From: Branchiostoma floridae
Lineage: Eukaryota > Chordata > Leptocardii > Amphioxiformes > Branchiostomatidae
NCBI RefSeq assembly: GCF_000003815.2
Contig: NC_049985.1
Coordinates: 6,770,844-6,834,843 of the forward strand
Length of the DNA: 64,000 bases
Direction of reading: 5' to 3'
Shown one piece after another: positions 23,801 through 37,600 of the stretch. Made by a program: the position numbers and the translations under genes. The notes beneath the pieces are model-generated. The model saw nothing but the letters and a program-made list of their open reading frames with translations. It had not been told where the DNA came from and did no database searches. Within the stretch, counting starts at the first letter, position 1. The number at the start of each line of letters is the position of its first letter.

Positions 23801-26800
23801 ATTTTTTGCTTTTCTGCCACTTTCTTCCACATATGAATTTTCTTGAGCCTAAAACTATAAAGCGCAAGTCATGCACCTAAATTTAAAGTCAATACAACAT
23901 TTACAGCTCTACGAGGCTCCGCCATAAGGTCTTTCTGTGGTTCAAAGGAGAGGAGACATCACCGCTTACTGTGGAAATCTGGGAAGGCATCTTTTATTTT
24001 AGCCTGACATAAAGCATAGTGATGGTTTGTCATATCTATAAACAGTGACTTTCTATAAAGGGAGATTGTAAAAATGCTTGTCTTGTTGCATCAAGTACAT
24101 GAGATGTGACTATTCCAAAATCTATAGTGACAAAGTCCAATAAAGTAATCATATTAGCATAAGTGCAGCATGATAATTCCCCCATGGTTTCCCACTTAAA
24201 GAATTGGCACTAAAGCAAAAAATATACATGTCAAATTGTCTATGAATTTTCAGTAACAAGAAATTGTTTTGTAACTGTGACAGTTGTCTGCAGTATCAAA
24301 AAGCTGATATGATGTTGATTTCAAATTTCAAATTGATTCACAAATTTGAAAAAGCAAACTTAAGCTAGTACAATGATTTTACACTTTGTGATATTTACCA
24401 AGCTAAAAGTTTATCATTTTAATGTTATTCATTCCAACAGCCATGTTAGCTATTGTCTTTATCACAAGTCTATCAACAATAACTTTTTTCCACCATAAGA
24501 CAAATACTGAAACATAAATCCTTTGAGTAAACCAAATACGGCTTTGCCATATTCTCTGCACAGGAGGTGCCAGATCTTTTTTATCATCGATATTCCATAA
24601 AACTCACCAAATCATATTGAGGGAGACCATAAGAAGCAGGAGTATGATAAAACTCAATCGCGTGAGGCAATATTTTGTGATGCCGGGGGTTTATTCACGA
24701 AACATGATCTGACTTCAAGCACTGCATGAAGATCTAACTTTACAAGATAAACCATTCTCATATCATATATGGTGTGTGTTTTAATGCTGTATTTAGAATG
24801 ACAAAAATGGAAATGGTCTCGGTAAATGTTTTATCGATGGACTGTCCATTTTTTCTGGTGATAAAACTGTTTTTGTCACTTGTAAAGCAAGTCTACCAAT
24901 TTGTTCTATCTCTGCCTGTTCCTGTCCGTGGTGCTGATAATGTTATGTCACTTGTATATAGCAAATACTTGCAGGGCTTGAAATACCACCTGAATATGCA
25001 GGTTAGTGCAGGTAAAATAAAGCTGTGCAGGTATTTCTGGTGTCTACCTGCACCTAACCTGCACTGGGTTTATATATACATGTTTCATGATGAGGATTTT
25101 TACAAGCTTCATTGATTGTTACCACCTGTGAAGTATAAAAGAAATAATGGCAATGGTTTCTGAACAGATTTTAGTATGATCAATACTTTCTAAATTCTGA
25201 GTGGTGCAGGTAGAATGGTAATTTCCAATGTTACCTGCACCTGTGTAGGTATGCAGGAAAAAGTATGTTGAGCCCTGACTTACTATCAGACTGTCCCTGT
25301 CCGTGGTACTGAAATTTTAATTGTTCTTGTCTCCTACAAAACAAGTCTAGGGGTGGGATAATCCCCCTAGTGAGGAACTTATTGGAATGATGTCATATTC
25401 TGATCCCATGGCACTGTTGGGGGTAAATTGCAATGCAGACAGAGGTCATTGGCACTGTGTGGCAATATTTTTGACAATTCCCACAAATCCGACATTACAT
25501 AAATCTTGCAATAAACTGCCATTGTACCAGGTGCTGGAAGGACTGCTTTTGACCCACCCCTATATTTTAGAAACGTGCTCGATATATGCCCAAGACGTGT
25601 CAACCATGGAAAGTATGTGTTACAGGTTCAACTGTACAAGTCTTACATACAAAAACCTTTTAATACCTAGTTTCTGGCACACGGAAGTCTTAAAACACCT
25701 GAGCAATATTTAATGACACTTAAAAATGACAGTTATCAAGGTTTTGGCCTGCTTGCAAATATCTTTGTGAGTAATTGATTGCCTTAATTTTGCACATACC
25801 ATTAACGCATAAACATAAATTCCATAATTCACGCGGGGATTTACTTTCGTGGTAGCAAGAAAAAGGATTTTAAGTTTGCGGTAGCGCTATGGAATGTAGT
25901 TACATACTGTTACAGAAAAATGTACATACAACTACCGCAAACATTTCTGCATTTACAGTATTTAGCACTCCTGCTTTGCCCAATAAAGCTGTTTTCACAA
26001 GATACGAGAACTTTCATTTGATAGTTTTAATTTGATCCAGCTCGTAAGTTGTGCCTCGTGATTCCTAGCTCCATATGATGTGACTTCCCTGAGATTGCCT
26101 CCTCTCAATGGGCCATATCAGACATCTATCTCTCGGTGAACACTTTCCACAAAATGCCATCCAATAGCGTATCATAGCTCCTATCCACCGACAACCGTCA
26201 CTTCAATTTCATCTTAATCCTCCTTTTCCTGCAGGAAGAAGACATCATCACGATTTCCTTGAGAAAATGAGGACAGATTGGTTTCCTCTGCTTGCAATCT
26301 TCATATATAGATGCCGGGCCTGTCTGGATGCTTGCCATTCAATTATACATGGACCGGTGCTGAATTGTATCTCCCCTCGGAGCCAGAGGTCGCCGCCGGG
26401 GTCACATCTATTGAGTTTCCTAACGAAATGTCTGATATCATCGCAAAATACATTTCCCTTATAGATCGGTCCCATGCATACAGCGGAGGGGCCGGAAGTG
26501 GGACAGTAGGGAATTGGACTTCTTTTCCAGGGAAGTTGGAAGATTCCACTGAAGGATTAGATTCTAGGGGAAGATGAATGTTTGGTCTGACCAATAGGGC
26601 AATCCCATAGCCCTTCCAACCTCCGTGCAAAAGCAGAAATGCAAAATAAAGACATAAAGATCCAAATATTTGGCGGACACATTATCATTGGTCAAGCTGA
26701 TAATTGCCCTGCCATGATTGGTTGAAATGCAAATTGTGATGGACAGTCAGGATTGGTCAGTGGCTTTTGATGGTTTAACTCTAAACCCTGCTAATATTAG

Positions 26801-29800
26801 AAGCTTCTAATGTTAGTCATGTAGATAAGTCCACAGTGATGAGAATATCAATGTAAGCAGTGCTGTGAGTTGGATTTCCATTATCAAGCCACGATTAAGA
26901 TTAAGCAGAAATGGCACAAAGGCAAATAAGTCAGCTGATTCTTTTTTTATGTGCTAAGTTAGGCTTTAAAAACAGCATTAACGAATTGTGCTACAGTCAT
27001 GGGGGCTTCAAAATTGAAGCTATAGATAGTCTAAAGTGACCCAAGTGCAGAAAACAGGTAGAGTTTCTAATGAAATTATACCATTTTTCGGCTGTGGTAT
27101 TAATCTTAACATGAGATGACTACATGCAATGGCAGGACACACACTTATACCGTTTGGTAAATGGACATGTTGAAAATGGACAGTGAGGGAGAGAGCTAAA
27201 GAAAAGGAAGCAGGAAGACAGGAACTTAAGTTCATGATCCATGTCCTCACCTTTGTATGTGACGTTTTGTAATCTGTCAGACCACAAGAGTTTGTCCAGT
27301 TCTGGGTTTGTTGAATTCCCAATCTGTAAGGTAAAAGAGAAAGGCATTATTTGAGATATTTGCACAACCACATATGCATGATTCCTTATTACATTACATG
27401 CCTTACCATTAGTAAAGTACCTGTATGTGAGGGCTGTCTCCAATGTTAAATTTTGTGCCACTGATTTTGCTTGGGAGCCCATGTTGTTAATTTTGTTGTT
27501 AAATCTGTCATGGTAAGCTTACAACAATACATTTTCACCAATTTCATGTCATGAACTGGATGAAAATGTAATTTGGATGGACGGGGTTGGGGGTTAGATT
27601 TTTTTGGCTGAAGAAGCAAAATTCTGCTTTAGCAGTTGTAAAACTTAACCAAGACCATTGCAAGCAATATGTCCTTTCAGCAATGTTTTGGTATCAAATC
27701 TCTTCTTAAACATGTTGTAGAAATTAGAAAGCCTCAACAAGAATACATGGATCTGAAGCCCTTAATACCTGGAAGGAGTATTTGAAACAAGAAATCTTTT
27801 AAGAAAAGCTGTGCATTGCTGCGTATTTTATGACTGAACTGCTGAGAGCGACACCTAGCTTCTTCAGTAGGAAATGCAGCAAAAGGGGATATTGGAAATT
27901 TACCTCATTATCATAATTTATGTCACATGAATTATTGGCACATTAAACAGGTTTTGTAAAACTTTTTGACCCACAATGAATATGCATTATTTTTCATTAC
28001 AAAATAAGTTCCTTCTGATGCAATTTGTGATATATCTTTATATAAACATGGTGAGTTAAAGCGTAGATTTATTACGCTGGACCACATACAGTAACATGCG
28101 TCTAGAAGAGAGTTTTAATACTCGCCTGGAATGTACCATTGTCTAACTAAGCAATGAAACTCGGCAAGGAAAGAGGGGCCTTTGGAAGGGGCTTTGGAAG
28201 GGCTAGGTTAAAAGGTCCGTCCATTGATCCAACCATGGAAGAAAGCTGGCATAAGGCATTGCCGCTGGCGCGGCAATGCAAAAAACTTTCAGGATGGTCA
28301 CTTCCATACAAGATTGATATTAGCAAGGAAATGTCAGAAGTAAGCAAAGGGCATTCAAAGCTGCCCAAATGGCACATGTAAATACTCAGAGTAAATGTCA
28401 AAACTACAAAGATATGCAAGTTAAAACAACAGGGAAGTACAATGTACCATACTGTAGTATGTATTACATGTTTGTACTGAGATCTGTAGACCTAAGTTGT
28501 ACTTAGTATTTTGCTTCCATCCCACTGAAAGCTCCTAAGGCAACATCAATTTTTCAGACTTGGTTTTTGGATAGGCCTGTCAAAAATTTTGCGATTAAAA
28601 TGTAAAATAATCTTGCACCAATAGCGGATATCTGATGGGTGTAGCTTCAATTCTGGCAGCTCTCATGAAGACAGTCCCTGTTAGCCTTGAGGTGGGAGGA
28701 AGATGCCAGGTAATAACTCTGGCTCTTTGGTTTGAGTGATTTGCAGTGAAAGCAATACTGAGGGTTTTGTTTTCCCCAACAGCAATGCTATTTGAAAACC
28801 ACTTCTTGAGTCTCCCATATTGCTGGAAGCTATCCAAAATATCCTGTGGCTGACAGTGCTATGTTCAGTAAGTTCTATTCACAAAGGATTGATTGACAAC
28901 ATCCTACAGTCTTGCATTGTGGTTGGAAGTTTCAAAGTCTGAAGGTACAGTTCAAGAACAAACCTTAATCTTACTTTTGTCTGCCAGGCTCTAATCCACA
29001 TTTTTTATGATTAACTCATATTATCACAAACTCCAAGAAGTCATCATAAAGATGACAAACAAGTAAGATCTATCTAGTCAGCATCCCTTTGGTACTAGCC
29101 AGTACAGTTTCCATCATGTAAGGCTGACAATTCTGTTACCACTGGAGTTTCAAATCTCTGTGGGAAGCAATATATGCATAAAGTTTTCAGTCAGATAAGG
29201 TTTAAGTGCAGATGATGGAAAAAACACCAAGAGCAATTGAGAGTGGAGGGAATTGTCAGCACCTACCACAGGAAGACGCATAACAGTAACAGTTTCAGCA
29301 CTAGGGACAGGGACAGTCAAATTTTTTATGAGCATGTATGTAGCCTACAAAATGCCCGCATTATTCTTAAAGCTGTATAAGTATGAAGTTGCACATCATC
29401 AGCAAAATTAGCGGGTTTTACTTATCAACCTAAAGTGTATCAAACAGCTTTGTGTCTAGTTCATATCAGAGGAATTAACCTTACATTGTATCTAGGACAA
29501 ACTCTCTTTGATTGATATACTTTTGCTCTTTCCTGTCATTAACAGTCTGACTTCTTTCTATCACAGTCTTGGTATTAACAGTCTCACTTCTGTGTATCTC
29601 AGTGATGAAGACATCTTTTTAAAGTGCCTTTGAAAAGCATTACAATATGAGACAGAAGGGCAAAAATATATTGATACGATAATAGGCTACGTTATTACTT
29701 TACAAGAACAGAGCACAGCGTTTGAATTAAAGTCCCTAATGTAATATTGCAGTACTGTGTTTCCATCCACTGGTGCATCCATGCATCCATCCATGCCCTA

Positions 29801-31565
29801 ATGTCATAGGAATTATTCCCCCTAATCTTTCTGGGTGTAAAATTACATTGAACGAGAAGGCAGCAAATCATGACCAAATTAAGCCTACTCAAGTGCCAAA
29901 TTGGTTCAGGTAAGCTGAAATTTTCAATCAGGGAAATGCTATTATTAGTTCTCTGGCATAACTTCATAGGATAAGTTCATTGAATGATGATTATTTCCCT
30001 GGTGTTAAGTACTGCTGTATGCCATATTAGGTAGAGAGGCCATATAATATTGTACTATAGAATACATACATATAGAATACAGAATGATACAGTCAATAGA
30101 GATGAAATCCATTGGTGTGAAATGTTAAACACAGGGTTTTCTAACATTTGTAAATGAAACCTTGCTGTCTGATAGAAAGACAAGAATATGTCTGAAAGAC
30201 GAACGGAAAATTATTCTGAGACTTGTATTTCCATATGATAAACCATGAGAATGTCAACATACGGTTGGGTGTTACATGTCATAAGACTGAGCATGCCTAG
30301 CATTCTCTTTTGAAACCTAACAGGAAGTTTCCACCATAATCTTCTTAAAGCAGAAGCTAGATTCATTGATAGATGACAGAAATATCATGACATGTATACA
30401 TGCCATTTACCTGGTACAGTCAAATCTGGTCCCAGCAACTACTCAAGTGACTGAGGCAAAGTCGTTTAGAAAATGTGGTTCCTTAAGACAAATGAAAAGG
30501 CTATCCAGATGCAAAAAAAGTACATTTATCAGATTGTCACAAGAAAGTTGGTTGCTTAGCACAGGGTCTTAACTATGTTAAATTGGATGAGAACCTTCCA
30601 ATGTGGCTGTAACTGACGATGGTTGGGCAACCAGGTTTTACTGTATTTGAAAACATCACAGCAGGAGACAGTCTTAAACGGAGGACATGCCTGCAGATAA
30701 GTCATCTTTACAGCCTCACTGATTGCATACAGCCAACAGACACTTCAAAGTCAAGCTTCCTGCAAACAAGCTCATCTGTCTTCAAAATGACAGGAAGAGC
30801 ATTTGTGTCACTGGCAGTTCACTGACATGTCTTCTTTCTAGGCAGTCTCCATTCCCCTAGTTGCATTCATCATTCAACTGTAGCTGCAAACATTTATGCT
30901 TCTTTTGAATTTGTAAGTTTTTGAGAGTGACCGACAATAACTTCCAAGTGTATCAGATCTAACACAGAGTATCAAATATCATGGAACAGCCATGGGCTTG
31001 TGCCTTTACCTGTCAATATTTGCTGAGAAGTTAGCTAGTTATACTAGATACATAGCCGACCTATGATCTCCCTAATACAAAGCAGGCACTCTACCCACTA
31101 GGATACTGCTCCACATTCCCAAACCTTTCTGACGTCAACAATAAAAAAAAAACATTACCACAAAGGGGCATACGATCAATGAAATTTGATTTATGTCAGA
31201 TGTTGACAAATTCTCTCAGAACTTCCATTTGCTGAGCAGTAGACATGGCCAATAACATGCGATAATTGAGATAGATGCCTCAGTGTGAGCTCAAATCCTG
31301 GGGGTGCTATCACCAATTGTCATCTCAAATGTCACTGACCCGCCCGCGACCCCTGATATCATCTAGAGGCCAGGGCACAGTCAAGGGCACTCCCATGTCA
31401 GTCACTGATGACTGGAGCATGAAATGTTGTTATCTTAGTTGGGCAGTGTCAATGTGATTTGCTGGTTCACAAAAACTTGTCTCACTCACATTCACTCACT
31501 ATCCGGTTTAACGTCTGTTGTTCCCCATCCCTTGGAAAGAAATGTTAAGTATACAGATTATGATC

Positions 31566-31603
<38 letters not shown>

Positions 31604-34600
31604 GCACAAATACAAATGTACAACTGCTTCTAAAAAGAAAAAAAAAGCATGATAGAAATCATGCATAGCAAAATAAAAACAGTTTCAGTACTAAGGACAA
31701 TCTGAGCATTAGAGTAAGCTGATAGACATAATTCACTGACATGAGAGGGACAAGAACAATTTCAGCACCAGAGACAGCAACAGTCTGAGAGTTTAACAAA
31801 GTGATAGACCGGCTGCACAAGAAATAATAACAATTTTAGCACCAGAGACAGGGGCAGTCTTATAGTTAGAAAAAAAGTAATAGACTTACTGCACAAGAGA
31901 CAATAACAATTTCAGCGCCTAGCACCAGAGAAAGGGGCATTGACCCACAACACAACAGACAAGAACAATAAATTTTCAGCACCAGAGACAGTGTCAGTGG
32001 ATTAGGACCAAGTAATGAACATCCTCTACAAGAGAGATGAAAACAATTCAGCACCAGGGGCAGGGACAGTTTGTAAATCAGAACAAAGAATTCCCCTACA
32101 AGAAAGACATCAGTTGGAAGAATTTCAGGAATAAGTTGAGACTTGCAGACTCTTTGCACAAGACTTTCTTTGATACACGCTATTTTTGTAGAAACTTTCA
32201 GTAATAAGGACAAGGACAATCTAAGTGTATGGCAGGACGATGGTCTTTCAGCACTGGAGATAGGGACAATACAGTAGCCATACACTTTTGGCATATGCCA
32301 CTAGATTTACCAATCAAATATGCTGCAGACAATGTTTTGATGATATGACCTATTAACCTAGGGACCCACTTTCATAATTGCTTGGAACATTGTCAAATTT
32401 AAGAAATATGTACACATCATTAACCCTCATTAACTTGTTAATTAGATACAATCATGGCCCAGTTTCAGACAGCCCCATGGTACCTCAGTAAGCTTTTTAG
32501 GTCATTTGCATTTACCTTTATCTAATTCTTACCCTTACTTGAAGAGATTTTTGTATAGATTCAGTTAACTCTCTTTAGGTATCAAAAATACTGAAATATC
32601 AGTGTATTGATAAAGCTTCCTGTACAAATATTGCTGGTACATTTCTCTAATCATTAATTCTGTAATATCAGGAGTTCAAAATTTAAAGAAATCAGATATG
32701 TCTCACATTTATTCCTGCTTTCAGCATACATCCATATTCAAGGCAGTAAAAAGGCATAGTGAGAATGCGCCAGTGATACGTTTTTGAATAATACAACAGC
32801 ACTTTTGGCGTACTCTATACTCTGAAGTTGAGGCGCATGACGAGGTAAACTTCCTCTCGGCTGACAGGAGTCTTAAATCTGATGACTATGGTTGATGCTT
32901 TCATCCCCTTTCCTCTTTAATGGAAAGTTCTGGACTTGGGGGGAACATTTGCCTGTAGGCTGATGGATTGCAGCGATTTACGTGTCACCCAAACAGGAAG
33001 GGAGACATGCGTCCCCCCAGAAAGGGTTGGATCACAAATGGCGGAAAGGTATCAGCAGGATGCAATTCTGCATAGTTTGATGTGCGAGCCGACGCTAAAG
33101 TACCACTAATTACGGCTAATTGTACCTGCCCAACAGCACTTTGCTCCCGTAACAATGCTACACAAGGCCAGCGGGGGGACTTGGGACTGTAAAAGCGGAT
33201 GTGATATACGACATATTCCTCCGCATCACGCAGATCCAAAGCTTTGGGAAATCGACCTCCTCAGTACCAATTTCTCTGGCACTACGTTTGATGGTGGATG
33301 TATAGATAAGATCCCTCATTGCAAGACGAATCGATAAGGAAGGTAAAAAGACTAATGTACGAGGGAGGGCGGCAGGTCTCTAAAAGACAATATCATGGCC
33401 CAAGGTTAAAAGTTACATTATTTCTGCACTCCGGAGAGAGGAGAGATCTATTGCATAGAGAATTCAGATATAAAGCAACATGAGCAAGCAATAATGGCTT
33501 CTCAAATGCAGTATGAATGGAACAAAGGGTCATTGAAATGACAATGATGGATTTTACATGAATAGAATTGATTTTGCAGCCAAAAATATTGAACTTTTCA
33601 CTTAGTCTTAGAGATCATGCCACTTTTGGCCAACAACAGTTGCCAAAATGGTCCAGATTCCAAATGACTCAAGGGCTGAATAGTTTAGCATAACAATTGA
33701 TGAGAATATATATTAGAATCCACCATATCAATACATCAAAACCTCTGCATTACTATTTCTCATGATCTGTTATGTATACATATATTGGACTTGTTCCTTA
33801 CAACTTCCATCATAGCTGTGACCTATAGTGAACCTTGCCTATGGCAGTTTCTCTTCAAAAGCAATATTGGATATTTTGTACCAAAGCCATTTATTGCCAT
33901 ATTACTTCCAATGATTTGTGGCTATTATAGATGTATAATGTAACTTTGAACAAAAAGATTTAGCTATATTTGTGACAGTTCTTACATGCCACAGGCGTTC
34001 ATGTGAACATGTTCCATTGCACAGTATGCATCCTCATTAATGAATTTTTTGTTGCCAAAATAATGTTTGGCAGCAGTCATACTTTTTAGTATATCAGTCA
34101 GAGTGGATGTTCATCACATCTCTAACATCTTCCTTCCGTTACTATCTATACATGTAGTTGTTTGACATCAGTAAACCGGGTAAAGTGGGTAAGAGGTGGA
34201 AATAAACCTCGCTCAATATGCACAGCCTGCACTGGGGTTTATCACGGACCGGTGCTGAATGGGGTCCACCATTAGCACCCTATTTTATTGTTCTACCTAT
34301 CGACTCAAGATTGTATCCAGAAATCCAGCTATAAAGAGCAATCTCTGAAGGCTGCAATCTGAGAGGCACTGTGCTCCATGAAAAGAAACACACCACACGT
34401 ACATGCAAATTACCTCCTTATGGCCTTTAACGATGTTTACAACGTCAGAAATTACTCAACTGGCTTTCAACGACATTTATAGCGGCACCAGAAATTACTC
34501 AGCTGTTTGGAAGGGATCTCGTGTGTTCTAGTTTCTATTTCAGTTTCCAAATTAGCCAGATAAAACATGTCTGAATAAGGTCACTGTTTGACAGAAGCAA

Positions 34601-37600
34601 AGAGCAGTACAATACTATTAGCTATACTCTAAGTAGTTTATTGGACTTGAATGGATCAAGGGATTCCTCTCAAGACCAATGCTTTTTAAGTATTGAATTA
34701 TTTCTAGTGCTTGTGATCTTATGAAAATCATAGTTATACATCTTTTAATCATAGTTCAGAGTTTTCTGCATGAATATAAGGCAGTAATAAAGACGTGGCA
34801 TAATCCAAGTAAGCCTAAGTTTCTAATCTTTAAACCATCTTTAATCTACAGCTTCCCAGGGATCCCAAGTCCCGCCTTCCATCAGGGCATGTTTTCTAAT
34901 GAGAAATACATGATAACAAGTTGCCGTACTTTGCTCTGCTGGTGATCATCTCTGGCTCTGCTCAAGATAAAAATTGCATGACTAGGGGAAAGCCATGATT
35001 AACCACATGAGCAACGTTAACAGGGAAAACATGCAAAGACATGATCTAGGATATATATAACTCTCCCAGGATCGGTGCTCAATTTTCAAACCAATTAAGA
35101 AACTAATCTGAAGTATTGGCGCTTGGAGGTTCTCAGCATAATTTGAACTCCTGTATATCCTTCTTTCATTGGTTGATAGAAGACTTTTTCCCCACTTGGC
35201 AGGGTATTACTAGAAAGTACAAGACTTGGAGTAGTTGGCAGTAACATTGAACTTTCATCTAAAATGTTACAAAAAGTTTAGTGAAACTTAACATAGGCCA
35301 AGTTTTGTAAGGAAAAAAATGGAGACTCTTATTCTATTTTTATCTAGCAATATGATGCAGAAGCATTTTTAGATGTATTTTTGTATGTTGTGTTTTCTCA
35401 AGTAAACAAGTGAAATTGCCATATTCTCTTTTCATGACTTGCAGAGTTTTAAAAAGGTCAAGGTTTAATAGTCTTTATGAGGTCGTAGGGGCAGTGGGTT
35501 GGTAACCACTATGTCTACGGCACCATATTGGAAGGCACCCATTGCTCTCATTCAACTGCCTCATTACCTCCCCAACCAAAGGTACTGTTGCCCATTTGTA
35601 TACAGCTGGGAGGAGTTGGAAAGTGCCCAGACAGCAATGCCAGGAATCAAACCAGTGACCTCTCGATCTTATGTCCACTAGTCTAGTCACTCAGCAATGT
35701 TATTCCACAGGAGAGTTTACCACTACATTAAAGCAAGTCTACATGTATCACCTACTTTTCTAGCACCTGCTAAATAGATTCATGGTTCATAATAACGTCT
35801 TTAAGTTGATAACACCCCATGTACATCTGAGACGAAAGCCCAAAGCTGTCTGGTTACATATAATAGTAATCATGTTTGGTGCCTGGAGTTTGACAGTGGA
35901 AATTGCCCAAATGCCAAACAGGATCCACTTTTCATTAACTTCATCCCAGAGGCACCTTGTTTGCATCCATGCAATTGGTGATGTGAGGGTCTGATACAGT
36001 ACTTCAAAGAAGTCAGCATAAGTTTGAATTATGACAAGTTTGACAAGTTCACAAGCCATAACAAGCCGGTAAACTCAAGCTCATATCGTTCAAGTTAAAA
36101 GACTGATTTAAATTTGTAAGAAGACAAAGGTTTGTGTCCAACTCAGTAAAACAATTAGGAAAAAACGTTCATTGTTCATTCCATTCCTCTTTTAGTTTTT
36201 GTTTTGCTAGTTTTACATCAGGTACTAGAACCACTCCGGTATTAAACCAGCTTTAGACATACATTCAACACAGTTTTGTAATGTGAAAAACCTGGATAAG
36301 ACCAGATCATATACTGATAAATTTAAACAATAAATTAAGTTTAAGTCAATTTCCTGAATCCAAATTGCCCACCTGTATGAAGAGAGAGATGATGGCAAGT
36401 CCACTGGTGCCTTTGGTGGCTTCCGCCAGGTCCCCGTACAGGTCGTAGTTGTAAAATAACAGCTGCAGCTGGAGGGAGCAGACAACAGGCATGTTAGTGT
36501 CACTAGTCTCATACTATGAACACATCACAAACAAGCATGTGCGGGAACAGGTACGCGGCCTTACTGGCCCTCAAGAGCCACTCCAACAACAGTTAAAAGA
36601 TGCAAACTGCAGTGGTTTGGGCATGTTACCTGACACAACAACCTGGCCAATACAATCCTACAGGGCACTGTGGAAGGAGGGCGTCGTCATGGACGACAAA
36701 ATAAAGCTTGGCATGATAACATCACTGACTGGACGGCCTTCAGCTACAGGAGTGGTTAACCCTGGCTAGGGAAAGACGAACCTGGAGGCTACCTTCTCCC
36801 CCCTAACGACCTGGAGGTCAAGGGACTAGGTAGGTAGGTAGAGTCACTGGTAGCTTTTAACCGCTGGAGTCACTGGTAGCTTTTAACTGCCACAGAGGCT
36901 AATGGTAATGGACTAATCCTGCTGAACACCATTTTAAACAAATAGAGCCTGCTATTCTACTTTGAACAGCTCCATCAAAAACAGCCTCAGTGGGACAGGA
37001 ATGTCCAAAGAACAGACCAGGACACACTAACAATCATTACCAACTTACTTCAATACCTCAGAGTGTTATGAATATACACTAAGGTAAAAATTTCCTGCAG
37101 TTTTAAACATAACAATTTCTCTGCAGATTATTTCCCATAGCTCTGTGATTGATAATGACCATCGGTGCCTCCTCTTCTAGTCATATTCACATTTATTGCC
37201 TTGGTTTGATTTGCCCACAACATTCTAAAATAATGTAATATTGATGGGAATAATCTTCAAACATATGATTCTGAATCATAAAAAACTTGTTCATGGATAA
37301 CAGTTCTATATAGCTTGTCTATTTATGGATAAGCTTGTTCATAAAGATCTTTATCTTTAGCTACAGACTAGTTGGGCAGCCTTGGCTGTATATGTGCATC
37401 CTGTGTGTGTGTGTTTGTATGAACAGACGAACCAATGAATGAATAAATAAACAATATTGATACTAAAAAGCAGTGCACATTCTACGGTGAAATTGAACAC
37501 TCCATAACATGAATGGTGTAATGCTACATGTATATCAGAGAGCCTATACTTAGGTACAAATGTAGGTCTCCTTCTCCCAGCATCATTTAGCTGTGAGTGT

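Larger units (their letters stand above)
20506..27250 (-). other. CA10-like intron (6.7 kb)
   Basis: Contains an ACA-rich low-complexity tract (20935-21050), two Penelope-like elements (21.59-21.96 and 22.27-22.96 kb), RE1-like sites, two MITEs and a CCAAT/octamer cluster. No further exon recognised. Confidence 0.65.
27324..36372 (-). other. CA10-like intron (9.0 kb)
   Basis: Contains an isolated RE1-like site, a MITE at 30.4 kb, a degraded tRNA-like SINE, a GA microsatellite, the RE1-like array, a homeodomain-motif patch at 33.1 kb and a SINE at 35.5 kb. No further exon recognised. Confidence 0.65.

Noticed and set aside
26349-26366. RE1 left half-site (also at about 34250)
   Set aside because: Only the half TTCAGCACC is present, followed by GGTCC; no right half.
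31866-32294. Minus-strand frame of 142 codons, hydrophobic and Ser/Leu rich
   Set aside because: It is the complement of the 75-bp tandem repeat; no domain, and the repeat explains it.
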